The translations under genes and the position numbers were made by a program. Under the pieces are notes generated by a model. That model was not told the DNA's origin and did no database searches. It was given only the letters and a program-made list of their open reading frames with translations. 22,557 nt of DNA from the NCBI GenBank assembly GCA_014860845.1, contig JACZIY010000025.1:1-22557 (forward strand), in the 5' to 3' direction. The first letter of the stretch is position 1; every line of letters starts with the position of its first letter. This document shows positions 8,340 through 16,412 of this stretch, piece after piece. Source of the DNA: Anaerolineaceae bacterium (GTDB lineage Bacteria; Chloroflexota; Anaerolineae; Anaerolineales; Anaerolineaceae).

Positions 8340-8765
8340 ATGATCGAGAAATTAAAAGAAAATTTGCAGCGCGCTTTTATACTAACCCATGATCTGATAA
8401 CACACCTTGAAGAAAAATCCTTATGCCTGGATTTACCAAATCTGCCATCCAACCAAATATCCGGTCAAGTATGGTGCATGGTTGGTGCGAGAGAAAGTTA
8501 TCTCAAGGCAATTGAAGCGGGTGGATGGAAAGGGTTCTCGTGTAGCCTTAAATCACCACAAGTGAAGCAATCGGTTCTCGAAGCTTTGGAATCCTCGCAT
8601 CTTCATTTGAACGAATTGGATTTTGCTAATTTATCTGAAGTTCAGATTAATCTAGCTTTCGATCTTTTGGAGCATGAAATCCAGCATCATGGACAGCTAA
8701 TCCGTTATGTTTATGGAAATAATCTTTCATTCCCTGAAAGTTGGAAAAAGAGATATACCGTATAG
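8340..8765 (+). CDS. DinB-like four-helix protein
   Basis: A 141-residue cytosolic protein. The start is the ATG at 8340, since GGAGG (8330-8334) lies 5 nt before it; an in-frame ATG at 8319 would put that site inside the gene. The helix-rich sequence with QVWCMVGARESYLKAIEAG in the middle and LLEHEIQHHGQLIRYVYGN near the end matches DinB superfamily proteins; H112, H116 and H117 are the likely metal ligands. The activity is unknown; relatives include thiol-dependent S-transferases. It follows the PHP gene by 24 nt and its transcript is closed by the terminator at 8801-8833. Confidence 0.78.
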   Translation: MIEKLKENLQRAFILTHDLITHLEEKSLCLDLPNLPSNQISGQVWCMVGARESYLKAIEAGGWKGFSCSLKSPQVKQSVLEALESSHLHLNELDFANLSEVQINLAFDLLEHEIQHHGQLIRYVYGNNLSFPESWKKRYTV

Positions 8766-8800
8766 AATATTCATGTCTTTTTGAAATGCTACTTGAATTT

Positions 8801-8833
8801 AAAAAAACGCTTTTTTCGAAAAAGCGTTTTTTT
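8801..8833. terminator. Strong bidirectional intrinsic terminator
   Basis: Perfect 15-bp inverted repeat: A7-CGC-T5, a 3-nt loop TCG, then A5-GCG-T7. The flanking A and T tracts make it work in both directions. It serves the PHP-DinB unit from the left and the small minus-strand gene at 8904-8990 from the right. Confidence 0.9.
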
Positions 8834-8903
8834 CTTAATTTGGTCGTTTTGAATGAAATCCGAATAAATCTTTCCTGTTTACTTTCCTAATGGGTGGTAA
8901 TAA

Positions 8904-8990
8904 CTAATTGCTTTTTTTCTTCTGAGATACACTGATCGCTACAGCGACAACTGAAATAAAAACCACTGCAATTAAAACACTTGAATCCAT
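8904..8990 (-). CDS. 28-residue single-span membrane peptide
   Basis: Reading the minus strand from ATG at 8990 to TAG at 8904 gives 28 residues. After MDSS comes a continuous hydrophobic stretch of about 19 residues (LIAVVFISVVAVAIS), then a basic, polar tail QKKKSN. That is a textbook single-span topology with the positive tail in the cytoplasm. GAGGA on the minus strand lies 6-8 nt before the ATG, and the gene is followed by the bidirectional terminator at 8801-8833. A promoter-like TTATAA and a 16-bp palindrome lie upstream at 9070-9091. No homologue is recognised. Similar tiny membrane peptides act as subunits, regulators or type I toxins; which applies here is unknown. Confidence 0.6.
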   Translation of the reverse strand: MDSSVLIAVVFISVVAVAISVSQKKKSN

Positions 8991-9075
8991 TTTTTTATCC
9001 TCATTGATGAATTTTTCAAAGCTAATTTTATTTTTACCAGTTTGAAATATCACTCTCCAAATGCAGGTTTTATAA

Positions 9076-9091
9076 CTGGTCAAATGACCAG
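9076..9091. promoter_or_regulatory. 16-bp perfect palindrome, candidate operator
   Basis: CTGGTCA-AA-TGACCAG. On the minus strand it lies immediately upstream of TTATAA (a possible -10), filling the usual 17-bp spacer, about 85 nt before the small gene at 8990. The -35 (AATAGT) is weak. The dyad form is like TetR or MarR family sites; no such regulator gene is in the window. Confidence 0.4.
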
Positions 9092-9229
9092 CACTATTCG
9101 AAATTTCTTTGGTGCTTCACCAAATAATGAATATCAAATATCAAGAAAAAACCAATCAAGTAGGCAAAATTGATGGTAGTAACATGAGATTAGACTCGCA
9201 ACTGAAAATTTTTATTTGGTCAGATCTAC

Positions 9230-10678
9230 TTATTGGTTATGTTGACTTTGTTTTTTTAGTTTCACGAATTCAATCAACGCCCAAATGGAAATCAACAATG
9301 CCAGCATGAGAAGCGCGATTGAAAGTAAGACTGTATCCTGCAGACCAGCTACCTGTGCTTTTATCGGTGCGAATGTCGCCCCAAATTCCAAAAAACCACC
9401 ATTATAAAATGCCACCCGGTTCTCCCAAACTGTACTTAACACCGCAATTCCAGTCGTCTGCCCCAATGTGCGCGTCAACGATAGCAGACTTGAGGCGACT
9501 CCAAGATTATCTCGGCTTACTGAACCCATTACCGCACTGTTGTTGGGAGACTGGAATAGTCCGATACCAATTCCTATGGGAATAAAGCGGATTAAGTAGC
9601 CAAGCGTTGTTGTGTTTTCAGACAGGGTGCTAACCCCAAAAAATCCGATGATAATGATGAGAAGCCCTAATGTGGTGATCGGGCGCGAACCAGTGCGATC
9701 CGACAGAGCACCGGAGAGAGGAGCGACAAAAGATACAAACAACGGGGTTACAGCCAGCATCAATCCAGTTTGTCCGGACCCATATTGAAGCACATTTTGC
9801 AGATACAGCGGAAAGAGCAGAGTCATTCCAGCAGTACATACAAAGACTAAAAAACCGGTGATCAGATTGATCGAAAATTGCCTGTTTCGGAACATAAGCA
9901 AATTTATCATCGGATTCGGACTTTTTCTTTCAATCATGAGAAAAACAACCAGGGAGATCATTGCTGTTAGCAACAAGCCAGCTACGATCAAATTATTGAA
10001 ACCCCGCTCCTGACTGATCGATAATCCAAAAAGTAAGCAGATCATCATCAAAAACATGACCCCTGCTCCAGCAAAATCGAACTGTTGTTTGGTGCGTTTG
10101 CTGTCATTGGGAACATACAAAGATACCATGACTGCACCAATCAACCCCACTGGCAGATTGACAAAAAATAACCAATGCCAGGAGAGTGATTGTAGGATGA
10201 TCCCACCAATGGTTGGACCGGCGATGATTCCCAGAGATACCATCGTACCCATTACTCCTAGCGCTTTTCCACGCTCTGCTGAAGGGAATGCTTCTGTTAC
10301 GATCGCCGTTCCGATTGCCATCATGAGTACAGCTCCAATTGCTTGAAGTACACGGGATGCAATTAACCAATAGACGGATGAAGCTAAACCACAAAGGCCA
10401 GAACCCAGCGTAAATAGCATGATCCCAGCCAGATACAATTTCTTTTTTCCAATCATATCTGAAAGACGACCAACAGAAAGTAGAAGAGTGGAAATGGTAA
10501 GCATATAAGCTAATACTACCCACTCCACCAGATTTAAGGGTTGTTGTAAATCATTGACTAAAGTATTGAGACCAATATTAACAATGCTGCCATCGATCGT
10601 AGCGAGAAATACCCCCATTGCTACCGAAACCAGCACCAGCCATTTGTTTACAGGTTTTTTGGGTAAACTTTCAGTCAT
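9230..10678 (-). CDS. DHA2-family (14-helix) MFS drug exporter
   Basis: A 482-residue inner-membrane proton antiporter of the EmrB/QacA type, predicted to export drugs or other amphipathic compounds. The start is ATG 10678 (MTESLPKK), directly before the first membrane helix with the DHA2 pattern ATIDGSIVNIGLNTL; a longer frame from 10756 would add an unrelated 26-residue leader. Motif A appears as GRLSDMIGKKKLY and motif C as GIIAGPTIGGIILQ followed by SWHWLFFVNLPVG, both hallmarks of this subfamily. About 14 helices fit the usual length. The protein ends with a basic tail. No adjacent MFP (EmrA-like) partner or TetR/MarR regulator is seen. Confidence 0.92.
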   Translation of the reverse strand: MTESLPKKPVNKWLVLVSVAMGVFLATIDGSIVNIGLNTLVNDLQQPLNLVEWVVLAYMLTISTLLLSVGRLSDMIGKKKLYLAGIMLFTLGSGLCGLASSVYWLIASRVLQAIGAVLMMAIGTAIVTEAFPSAERGKALGVMGTMVSLGIIAGPTIGGIILQSLSWHWLFFVNLPVGLIGAVMVSLYVPNDSKRTKQQFDFAGAGVMFLMMICLLFGLSISQERGFNNLIVAGLLLTAMISLVVFLMIERKSPNPMINLLMFRNRQFSINLITGFLVFVCTAGMTLLFPLYLQNVLQYGSGQTGLMLAVTPLFVSFVAPLSGALSDRTGSRPITTLGLLIIIIGFFGVSTLSENTTTLGYLIRFIPIGIGIGLFQSPNNSAVMGSVSRDNLGVASSLLSLTRTLGQTTGIAVLSTVWENRVAFYNGGFLEFGATFAPIKAQVAGLQDTVLLSIALLMLALLISIWALIEFVKLKKQSQHNQ

Positions 10679-10768
10679 ATCGAAAAGCTCAACAGAAAAA
10701 ATGATTATATCACGCAGGTGTTTCGTGAATAAGATGAAGACCAATTCGGTGAGCATCGTGGCCTTGGG

Positions 10769-10930
10769 GTGAGCAAAATCACTTTCCAGGTAACCCCAAT
10801 AACCAGTGATGGTGTCTTAATAATGGAAAATACATTTCACGAAAAAGGTGGACCTGCTAAACATTTACATTACGAGCAGGAAGAGTGGTTTTATATTAAC
10901 CTTTTACACAAATTCAAAATGATATGGTAA
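10769..10930 (+). pseudogene. N-terminal remnant of a cupin-domain gene
   Basis: The frame from GTG 10769 gives 53 residues. After an N-terminal strand (KITFQVTPITSDGVLIMENT) comes FHEKGGPAKHLHYEQEEWFYI, which is cupin motif 1: glycine, HxH (H32, H34), a glutamate at 38-39, and the aromatic WFY strand. In intact cupins this is followed by an EGE turn and a second histidine motif; here the frame instead runs into NLLHKFKMIW and a stop, and no other frame continues the fold. No ribosome binding site precedes the GTG. It is a truncated gene fossil between the MFS exporter and the dienelactone hydrolase. Confidence 0.6.
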
Positions 10931-11041
10931 ATGAGTAAGATGGTAATTAGTCACTCGAACAGAAGCTATTTATCCAGTAATATTCTGAGTTTGCTTCTTT
11001 TCATGAATGTTCGTGAATGATAAAGTAATCAGGAGGAAAAC

Positions 11042-11683
11042 ATGTCACCTACTCAACCTGGTGGTCATCTTGCTATCACTAAAAACAAAAGTGACGGAAA
11101 AGTATTGGTCTTACATGCCTGGTGGGGATTGAATAAAACCATCAAGAATTACTGTGACCAATTAGCCAAAGAAGGTTTCACGGTCTATGCACCGGACTTA
11201 TACCACGGGAAATTAACCGTTGAAATTGAGAACGCAGAAATTTACAGCAATGATTTGAGCCTGGAGCAAGCTAGAATTGATCTTGACAATGCTACAAAAC
11301 TCCTGCAGGATCAACCTCCTCACTCAAATGAAAATATCTCGGTCATTGGATTTTCATTAGGAGCCTATCTGGCGTTGGATCTTTCTAACAACCGTCCAGA
11401 AAATATTAACAAGGTTGTTGTCTATTACGGCACCGGTCCAGATGACTATACCAATGCCAGAGCATCTTACCTTGGGCATTTTGCGGAATTTGATGTATTT
11501 GAACCTCAGACAAATGTCGATGAACTTGAAACTGCACTGAAAAAATCAAAAAGACCGTACACCTTTTACCAATATCCGGATACCAGCCACTGGTTCTGTG
11601 AACCGGATCGGGTGGATGCATATAAAGAAGAAGCAGCTACTCTTGCCTGGGATAGAACCCTTAAGTTCTTACGCCAATCTTAA
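11042..11683 (+). CDS. Dienelactone hydrolase family protein
   Basis: A 213-residue cytosolic alpha/beta hydrolase. Family signatures are LHAWWGL near the N terminus, YAPDLYHGK, the nucleophile elbow GFSLGA with S105, the acid near FAEFDVFEP (D151) and the histidine in TSHWFCEP (H183). Classical dienelactone hydrolases have cysteine at the nucleophile position, so the serine here suggests a general esterase-like relative and not the chlorocatechol pathway enzyme; no such pathway is nearby. ATG 11042 has a strong AGGAGGA 4-10 nt upstream. The gene converges on the helicase gene, with a 48-bp gap. Confidence 0.87.
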   Translation: MSPTQPGGHLAITKNKSDGKVLVLHAWWGLNKTIKNYCDQLAKEGFTVYAPDLYHGKLTVEIENAEIYSNDLSLEQARIDLDNATKLLQDQPPHSNENISVIGFSLGAYLALDLSNNRPENINKVVVYYGTGPDDYTNARASYLGHFAEFDVFEPQTNVDELETALKKSKRPYTFYQYPDTSHWFCEPDRVDAYKEEAATLAWDRTLKFLRQS

Positions 11684-11731
11684 TTTTGACAGCTTCCAAA
11701 AAGTTGGTGGATCAATTTTTACCTGTCCAAA

Positions 11732-13255
11732 TTAGCGCGGACGACGTCGGCGATTTCTCGATGGAGATGAAGAATTGCCACTATCGCGTTCAGTCTCATT
11801 TGCAGAGCGAGGTTTTGGACGACGTACAATCCGTTCTGGACTCTGTCGATCCGCTGATGTCGGTGGGACAACCGGAGTATAAAAGGTATCCTGATAAAAA
11901 TCATCAAGAAGCATAGCCAATAAGCCGGTACCTTCATCGTTTTCATTCAAGCTGCGGGCGAGTGGCAGGAAACGCTGCATACGTTCCGTCCGCAATTTAT
12001 CTCTTGTACGTAATTTTGCTTCAAGCAAGGTGATGATGCGCTCCGAAACTACCTTTTCTACGAGTTCATCATCGGGCAAATCCCGTTCCTCAATTTTCAA
12101 GGAAAACCGTTTGCCAATGAGACGGAGTTCAGCTTGTTCAGTGATGTTAACCAATGTGATGGCTGTACCACTACTCCCAGCCCTGCCAGTTCGACCGGAA
12201 CGATGGATATACGCTTCAGCATCCTCGGGAGGTTCATACTGGATCACATGCGAAAGTTCTGGTAGGTCAATCCCCCGGGCAGCCACATCTGTAGCTACAA
12301 GAAAACGCAGGGTACCACTGCGAACCCGCGCGAGCACCTTCTCGCGAGCGGATTGAGATAGATCAGAGGTCAGTAAATCAGCGTCATAGCCAAATCGCTG
12401 CAAAACGGTGGTCACATATTCGACATGCACCTTCGTATTGCAGAAGATGATGGCAGATAGAGGATTCTCCACCTCAAGAATCCGTACCAGGCTGCGATCC
12501 TTATCCATTCCGGGGACCTTATAGTAGACATGTTCCGTCTCGGTGACATGGATGTGTTCGCTGCTGAGATTGATGAATCCCGGTTCCCGTAGAAATTCGC
12601 TGGTAACACGCATCACCTGGGGAGGAAATGTGGCTGAGAACATATACGTGCTGATTGGGTGATCGGGCAAATAAGAATTTACCCGGCGCATATCGGGGTA
12701 AAAGCCCATGGAGAGCATATGATCGGCTTCATCAAGGATCAGGAATTTCAAATCTTTGAGGGAAAGAGACCGGCGTAACAAATGATCGAGTAAACGGCCG
12801 GGTGTACCAATGATAATGTGTGCGCCTTCCTTAAAAGCGTCCAGCTGAGCACGATAACCAACACCGCCATAAACGGCTATGGAACGCACACCAATCGCTC
12901 TTCCAAACAGTTCGGCTTCGGTGGCAACCTGTAATGCTAATTCACGCGTTGGCACCATCACCAATACCTGGGCTGAATTCTGGAGAGGGTTGATCATTTC
13001 AAGCATGGGGAGCAAATAAGCACCCGTTTTCCCGCTGCCAGTATGGGATTGAATCATCATATCGCGCCGGGAGAAGAGGTAAGGAATAGCCTTGGCCTGA
13101 ACGGGCAGTAACTCATCCCAGCCAGCGAGCGCTACGCCTTGACGCATCTTTTCAGGTAAATCCGCCAGCCTTGCTTCCGGGAGAATATCTTGTAGTTTTT
13201 TAATGTCTGGTTGTTGAGTGGAATTTTCACTCATTTGAGGATTAATTTCTTCCAT
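11732..13255 (-). CDS. DEAD-box ATP-dependent RNA helicase
   Basis: A 507-residue cytosolic RNA helicase with all family motifs: Q motif region (LLPVQAKAIP), motif I HTGSGKT (71-77), Ia PTRELALQ, Ib TPGR, II DEAD (175-178), III SAT (207-209), IV IIFCNTK, V ATDVAARGID and VI HRSGRTGRAG. The tail from about residue 455 is rich in serine, arginine and proline and ends NRRRRPR, a typical unstructured RNA-binding extension. Likely roles are ribosome assembly or mRNA unwinding at low temperature, as in CshA/DeaD-type enzymes, but the exact class is not decided. The coding sequence looks richer in G and C than its neighbours. It is transcribed away from the flavoprotein gene. Confidence 0.95.
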   Translation of the reverse strand: MEEINPQMSENSTQQPDIKKLQDILPEARLADLPEKMRQGVALAGWDELLPVQAKAIPYLFSRRDMMIQSHTGSGKTGAYLLPMLEMINPLQNSAQVLVMVPTRELALQVATEAELFGRAIGVRSIAVYGGVGYRAQLDAFKEGAHIIIGTPGRLLDHLLRRSLSLKDLKFLILDEADHMLSMGFYPDMRRVNSYLPDHPISTYMFSATFPPQVMRVTSEFLREPGFINLSSEHIHVTETEHVYYKVPGMDKDRSLVRILEVENPLSAIIFCNTKVHVEYVTTVLQRFGYDADLLTSDLSQSAREKVLARVRSGTLRFLVATDVAARGIDLPELSHVIQYEPPEDAEAYIHRSGRTGRAGSSGTAITLVNITEQAELRLIGKRFSLKIEERDLPDDELVEKVVSERIITLLEAKLRTRDKLRTERMQRFLPLARSLNENDEGTGLLAMLLDDFYQDTFYTPVVPPTSADRQSPERIVRRPKPRSANETERDSGNSSSPSRNRRRRPR

Positions 13256-13567
13256 TATGTTCTTTTCTTTCTAAAAATTTTTGTAATTCCAACATTCATC
13301 TTTGATTGTAACTTGTAAGTCTGCTTCGTGATAGACATTATTAAGATTGAACACTGGATTTCCAGCCATTTCGGTTAAATAGTAGATTATATAAATAATT
13401 GACTTATCGGATCAAATTTCTATTATATAGAGAGATTATTCGATCAAGATTATTAGCAACATCATAAGATCTAACAATCAAATACAATAAATCCATCAGG
13501 GGAAAAACCAGTGATCCATGGGAATGATTTTTTGCACGTGATTTAAAAAGTACAAAGGAGTTTGTGA
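13256..13567. other. Divergent intergenic region, 312 bp
   Basis: Separates the helicase and flavoprotein starts. It holds the candidate promoter at 13399-13427 for the rightward gene. No clear promoter for the helicase and no small gene was found. Confidence 0.5.
13399..13427 (+). promoter_or_regulatory. Candidate sigma-70 promoter for the SQR-like gene
   Basis: TTGACT (13399-13404), then a 16- or 17-bp spacer, then TATTAT or ATTATA (13421-13427). This would give a leader of about 130 nt before ATG 13568. Confidence 0.45.
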
Positions 13568-14707
13568 ATGAAATTAAATGTTCTTGTTTTAGGTGCTGGT
13601 TTTGGTGGGCTTGAGCTCAGTTCATTGTTGTCAGAAGCTTTAGGAAACAACCTGGATCTCACTTTAATTGACAAAAATGATTCCTTTTTCTTTGGATTCT
13701 CCAAGCTTGATGTGATGTTTGGCAAGAAAACACCGGATTCCGTGCGATTATATTACAAGGATATGGTTAAACCTGGCGTACGATTCCATCAGGAAGAAAT
13801 ATTGGAAATTGATCCTGATACGCGGCGTGTGATAACAAATAAAGGGAATTACCACCCTGATATTCTGGTGATTGCCCTGGGAGCAGATTATGATCTAACA
13901 GCCACACCAGGATTGGTGGAGGGCGGCAATGAATTTTATTCATTTGAAGGAGCTGAACGTTTGCGATCTGTAATTCCTTCTTTCACAAAAGGACACGCAA
14001 TCATTGGGGTGACCTCCACGCCATTCAAATGTCCACCAGCACCCAGTGAAACCGCATTATTATTGGATGAATATCTTATCACCCATGGTGTGAGAAATAA
14101 TTGTGAAATTAGCCTGGTTATGCCTTTCAATATCCCGATTCCCCCATCACCCGAAACATCAAAAGCCTTGTTATCTACTTTCAAAGAACGCGGGATTACA
14201 TTCATTCCCAATCGACTTGTGAATTCCCTTGATCCAGATCGTAAAGTAATCATCCTGGATGATAAAACTGAATTGCCTTATGATCTTTTTCTTGGCATCC
14301 CTAAACATCGTGTGCCAGCAGTCGTGGAAGCATCTGGCATGACGGATGATGGTTGGATCCCTGTCGAGTACAAAACACTGGAAACCTTTTATCCCAATGT
14401 ATATGCCATCGGAGATGTAACGAGTGTGGGGACTGCAAAGGCAGGTATTTTTTCCGAAGGGGCAGCGCAAACAGTTGCTGCAAAATTGATTGCAGAATTT
14501 AACGGTGGGAAACATCCCCCAGATTATAATGGGGCTGGTACATGTTATATTGAGTTTGGAAGAAAGATGGTTGGCCGTGTTGATGTAGATTTTCTTTCAG
14601 ATGTTACACCTACCGGCCAATTCTTCGAACCTTCTGATACTTTGGTAAGAGAAAAGCAACACTTTGGAGCATCACGTAAAGAGAAATGGTTTGGATTAAA
14701 GGACTGA
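13568..14707 (+). CDS. FAD/NAD(P)-binding oxidoreductase, sulfide:quinone reductase-like
   Basis: A 379-residue flavoprotein of the two-dinucleotide-binding superfamily. The FAD site is VLGAGFGGLE at 7-16, and the second FAD contact is VYAIGDV (GD at 282-283). FKCPPAP (C155) is the conserved segment of sulfide:quinone reductases and flavocytochrome c sulfide dehydrogenases, where the cysteine joins the flavin redox chemistry. A later cysteine, C326 in GTCYIEFG, lies in the C-terminal region where the partner residue is found. It may transfer electrons from sulfide or a related donor to quinone at the membrane, but a role as another NDH-2-like dehydrogenase is possible. ATG 13568 follows AAAGGAG. 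Its last 12 bp overlap the end of the convergent MDR gene. Confidence 0.8.
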   Translation: MKLNVLVLGAGFGGLELSSLLSEALGNNLDLTLIDKNDSFFFGFSKLDVMFGKKTPDSVRLYYKDMVKPGVRFHQEEILEIDPDTRRVITNKGNYHPDILVIALGADYDLTATPGLVEGGNEFYSFEGAERLRSVIPSFTKGHAIIGVTSTPFKCPPAPSETALLLDEYLITHGVRNNCEISLVMPFNIPIPPSPETSKALLSTFKERGITFIPNRLVNSLDPDRKVIILDDKTELPYDLFLGIPKHRVPAVVEASGMTDDGWIPVEYKTLETFYPNVYAIGDVTSVGTAKAGIFSEGAAQTVAAKLIAEFNGGKHPPDYNGAGTCYIEFGRKMVGRVDVDFLSDVTPTGQFFEPSDTLVREKQHFGASRKEKWFGLKD

Positions 14708-15634
14708 TATCACCACTTTCCCCTTGGCATGACCCTGTCGAAGATAATTAATAGCATCTATGGTTTCTTTCAGTGGATATATTCGATCGATGACAGGTTT
14801 AAGTTTACCTTCTGCAACCAATTTAATGACGAATTCTAAATCTGTTGTAAGCGCTTTTGCAGCCAATAATGAGAATTTCTTACCATCAATCGAAAGGATT
14901 GGTCCAAATATCATTGTTTTTAGAATTTGCGATAATGACCCTCCAACCATAACTACTCTTCCACCTGCAGACAAAACTTTTTTATAATGCATCAGTCGAC
15001 GATGCCCATTGACCACTATGATTACATCGAATTTACTATCGAGACCAAGGATATCTTCTTTGGTATAGTCCACCACATGATCTGCACCAAGAGCATTTGC
15101 CTGCTCGACATTCTTTGTACTACAAACGGCCGTGACTTCTGCGCCATAATGTTTCGCCAATTGAACCGCGAATGTTCCAACGCCACCACCAGACCCATAA
15201 ATCATTACTTTCTGACCTGGTTGTACCTGACCTTTGTCACGAATCGCCTGTAAGGCAGTCATAGCAGCCATTGGGGCAGCAGCTGCAATCGCAAAGGACA
15301 CTGTCGCTGGTTTAATCACAAATGTGGAATCTGGCGCGGTCACAAATTCAGCAAATCCTCCAGATCCGTTGCCTGATAAATCACCTACCACTGCATCACC
15401 TACGCGCAAGGATTTGACCTGGCTACCAACTGCTTCCACTACGCCAGCCACATCAGACCCAAAGATTCCATTTTTAGGGATCATCCCAAGTTGAATGGAG
15501 CGATAATCAGCAGCGTTTACGGAGACTGCATTAATTTTCACCAGAACTTCGTTCTCCAGCGGAATAGGTTTGTCAATTTCCTGCAATCTCAAATGATCAG
15601 GCTTATGGGTTTTATCATATATAATAGCTTTCAT
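14696..15634 (-). CDS. Zinc-independent MDR oxidoreductase (quinone reductase type)
   Basis: A 312-residue cytosolic NAD(P)H-dependent oxidoreductase of the medium-chain superfamily. The GroES-like half has VNAADYRSIQLG and FGSDVAGVVEAVGSQV; the Rossmann half has VMIYGSGGGVGTFAVQLAK. The structural and catalytic zinc cysteines of alcohol dehydrogenases are absent, which points to the quinone oxidoreductase or enoyl reductase branch. Its ATG overlaps the TGA of the preceding regulator gene (ATGA, 15631-15634), so translation is probably coupled. It is the last gene of the minus-strand operon, and its 3' end overlaps the convergent flavoprotein gene. The substrate is unknown. Confidence 0.87.
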   Translation of the reverse strand: MKAIIYDKTHKPDHLRLQEIDKPIPLENEVLVKINAVSVNAADYRSIQLGMIPKNGIFGSDVAGVVEAVGSQVKSLRVGDAVVGDLSGNGSGGFAEFVTAPDSTFVIKPATVSFAIAAAAPMAAMTALQAIRDKGQVQPGQKVMIYGSGGGVGTFAVQLAKHYGAEVTAVCSTKNVEQANALGADHVVDYTKEDILGLDSKFDVIIVVNGHRRLMHYKKVLSAGGRVVMVGGSLSQILKTMIFGPILSIDGKKFSLLAAKALTTDLEFVIKLVAEGKLKPVIDRIYPLKETIDAINYLRQGHAKGKVVISVL

Positions 15635-15870
15635 TTTTTATTTCCTGACTGTTCTTTTACATCACAGGTGAATACTTCACCGATGGATACCCCGAACACA
15701 TCCGCAATCCGGAATGCTAATTCCAAGGATGGTGAATATTTTCCTGCTTCTACGGCGATAATGGTTTGCCTTGATACACCTGCTTTCTCAGCCAGGTCCT
15801 GTTGGGTCATTTCATTCGCAAAGAATCGTAAAGTACGAATATTATTTGTAATAATATACTTTTTAGCCAT
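15631..15870 (-). CDS. XRE-family HTH regulator (YozG-like)
   Basis: A 79-residue DNA-binding protein consisting almost only of a helix-turn-helix domain. The region NNIRTLRFFANEMTQQDLAE, then KAGVSRQTIIAVEAGKYSPS and LELAFRIADVFGVSIGEVF, is the classical pattern of short XRE regulators (YozG-like). Its start overlaps the membrane protein gene by 8 bp and its stop overlaps the MDR gene by 4 bp, so the three form one tight operon. An AGGGGA ribosome binding site precedes ATG 15870. Two palindromic 9-mers at the operon promoter are the probable operators. It likely works as an autoregulator tied to the membrane partner. Confidence 0.9.
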   Translation of the reverse strand: MAKKYIITNNIRTLRFFANEMTQQDLAEKAGVSRQTIIAVEAGKYSPSLELAFRIADVFGVSIGEVFTCDVKEQSGNKK

Positions 15871-16369
15871 GGTTCAATCCCCTTCTGTAATAGAATATCT
15901 TCACAAATCCTTCGAGAATAGAGCCAACACTGAAAGAAATGAATAAGATGTTCAACATCACCACCGCGGAATAATTCAAAATCAAGGCTACAAGTCCAGA
16001 AATGAAACCAAGTCCAGCAACTGCGAAGCCAAAACGCAATGATTTTAACTCAATCATTTTATCCATTTCATCTTCAACCATATCTACCTTGATTGCTTTT
16101 TCTATTTCTTTGTCATCATAGTTGCCTTCTTTCACCGCTTTAGACACTGCAATAGAAATGGAGAGCATGATGTGAAAAACAATTTGAATAACGATGAATG
16201 CCACAATTCCAATTCCAATAAATACCAGAATAGTCGTTGCCCAAAATTTTAAATCTCCTGGGGCTACCAATCCTTTTTGATATTTTCCTATCGAATACAG
16301 ACAATAAGCCGCTAAAAGGATAATTCCGGATAGGATACTAACAACATTTCTCTTTTCTTGATATGACAT
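15863..16369 (-). CDS. Four-helix integral membrane protein paired with the XRE regulator
   Basis: A 168-residue protein beginning MSYQEKRNVVSIL. ATG 16369 is chosen since AAAGGAG lies 9 nt upstream; the frame is open to 16417 but that leader would overlap the promoter. Two N-terminal helices (VVSILSGIILLAAYCLYS and a long stretch around 43-70) are followed by a cytosolic acidic loop (EGNYDDKEIEKAIKVDM) and two further helices, ending with YYRRGLNHG. Small XRE regulators are often encoded beside membrane proteins of this type, which may sense a signal or be the regulated target; no function is established. It overlaps the regulator by 8 bp. Confidence 0.7.
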   Translation of the reverse strand: MSYQEKRNVVSILSGIILLAAYCLYSIGKYQKGLVAPGDLKFWATTILVFIGIGIVAFIVIQIVFHIMLSISIAVSKAVKEGNYDDKEIEKAIKVDMVEDEMDKMIELKSLRFGFAVAGLGFISGLVALILNYSAVVMLNILFISFSVGSILEGFVKIFYYRRGLNHG

Positions 16370-16403
16370 GATACCTGACTCCTTTAATTGTAAATTAATG
16401 TAG

Positions 16404-16412
16404 ACATAATGT
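16404..16412. promoter_or_regulatory. Candidate operator, proximal copy
   Basis: ACATAATGT, a dyad with arms ACAT and ATGT around one central base. It overlaps the -10 of the minus-strand operon promoter. An identical copy lies exactly 21 bp away. Confidence 0.55.

Noticed and set aside
10718..11020. TTCGTGAAT repeated near 10720 and 11009, plus a TTCACGAA near 10835
   Set aside because: The copies are short and irregularly spaced, with no dyad symmetry, so they do not make a convincing operator set.
15491..15946. 151-codon plus-strand open frame across the MDR and XRE genes
   Set aside because: It is antisense to two well-supported overlapping genes and has no family resemblance.
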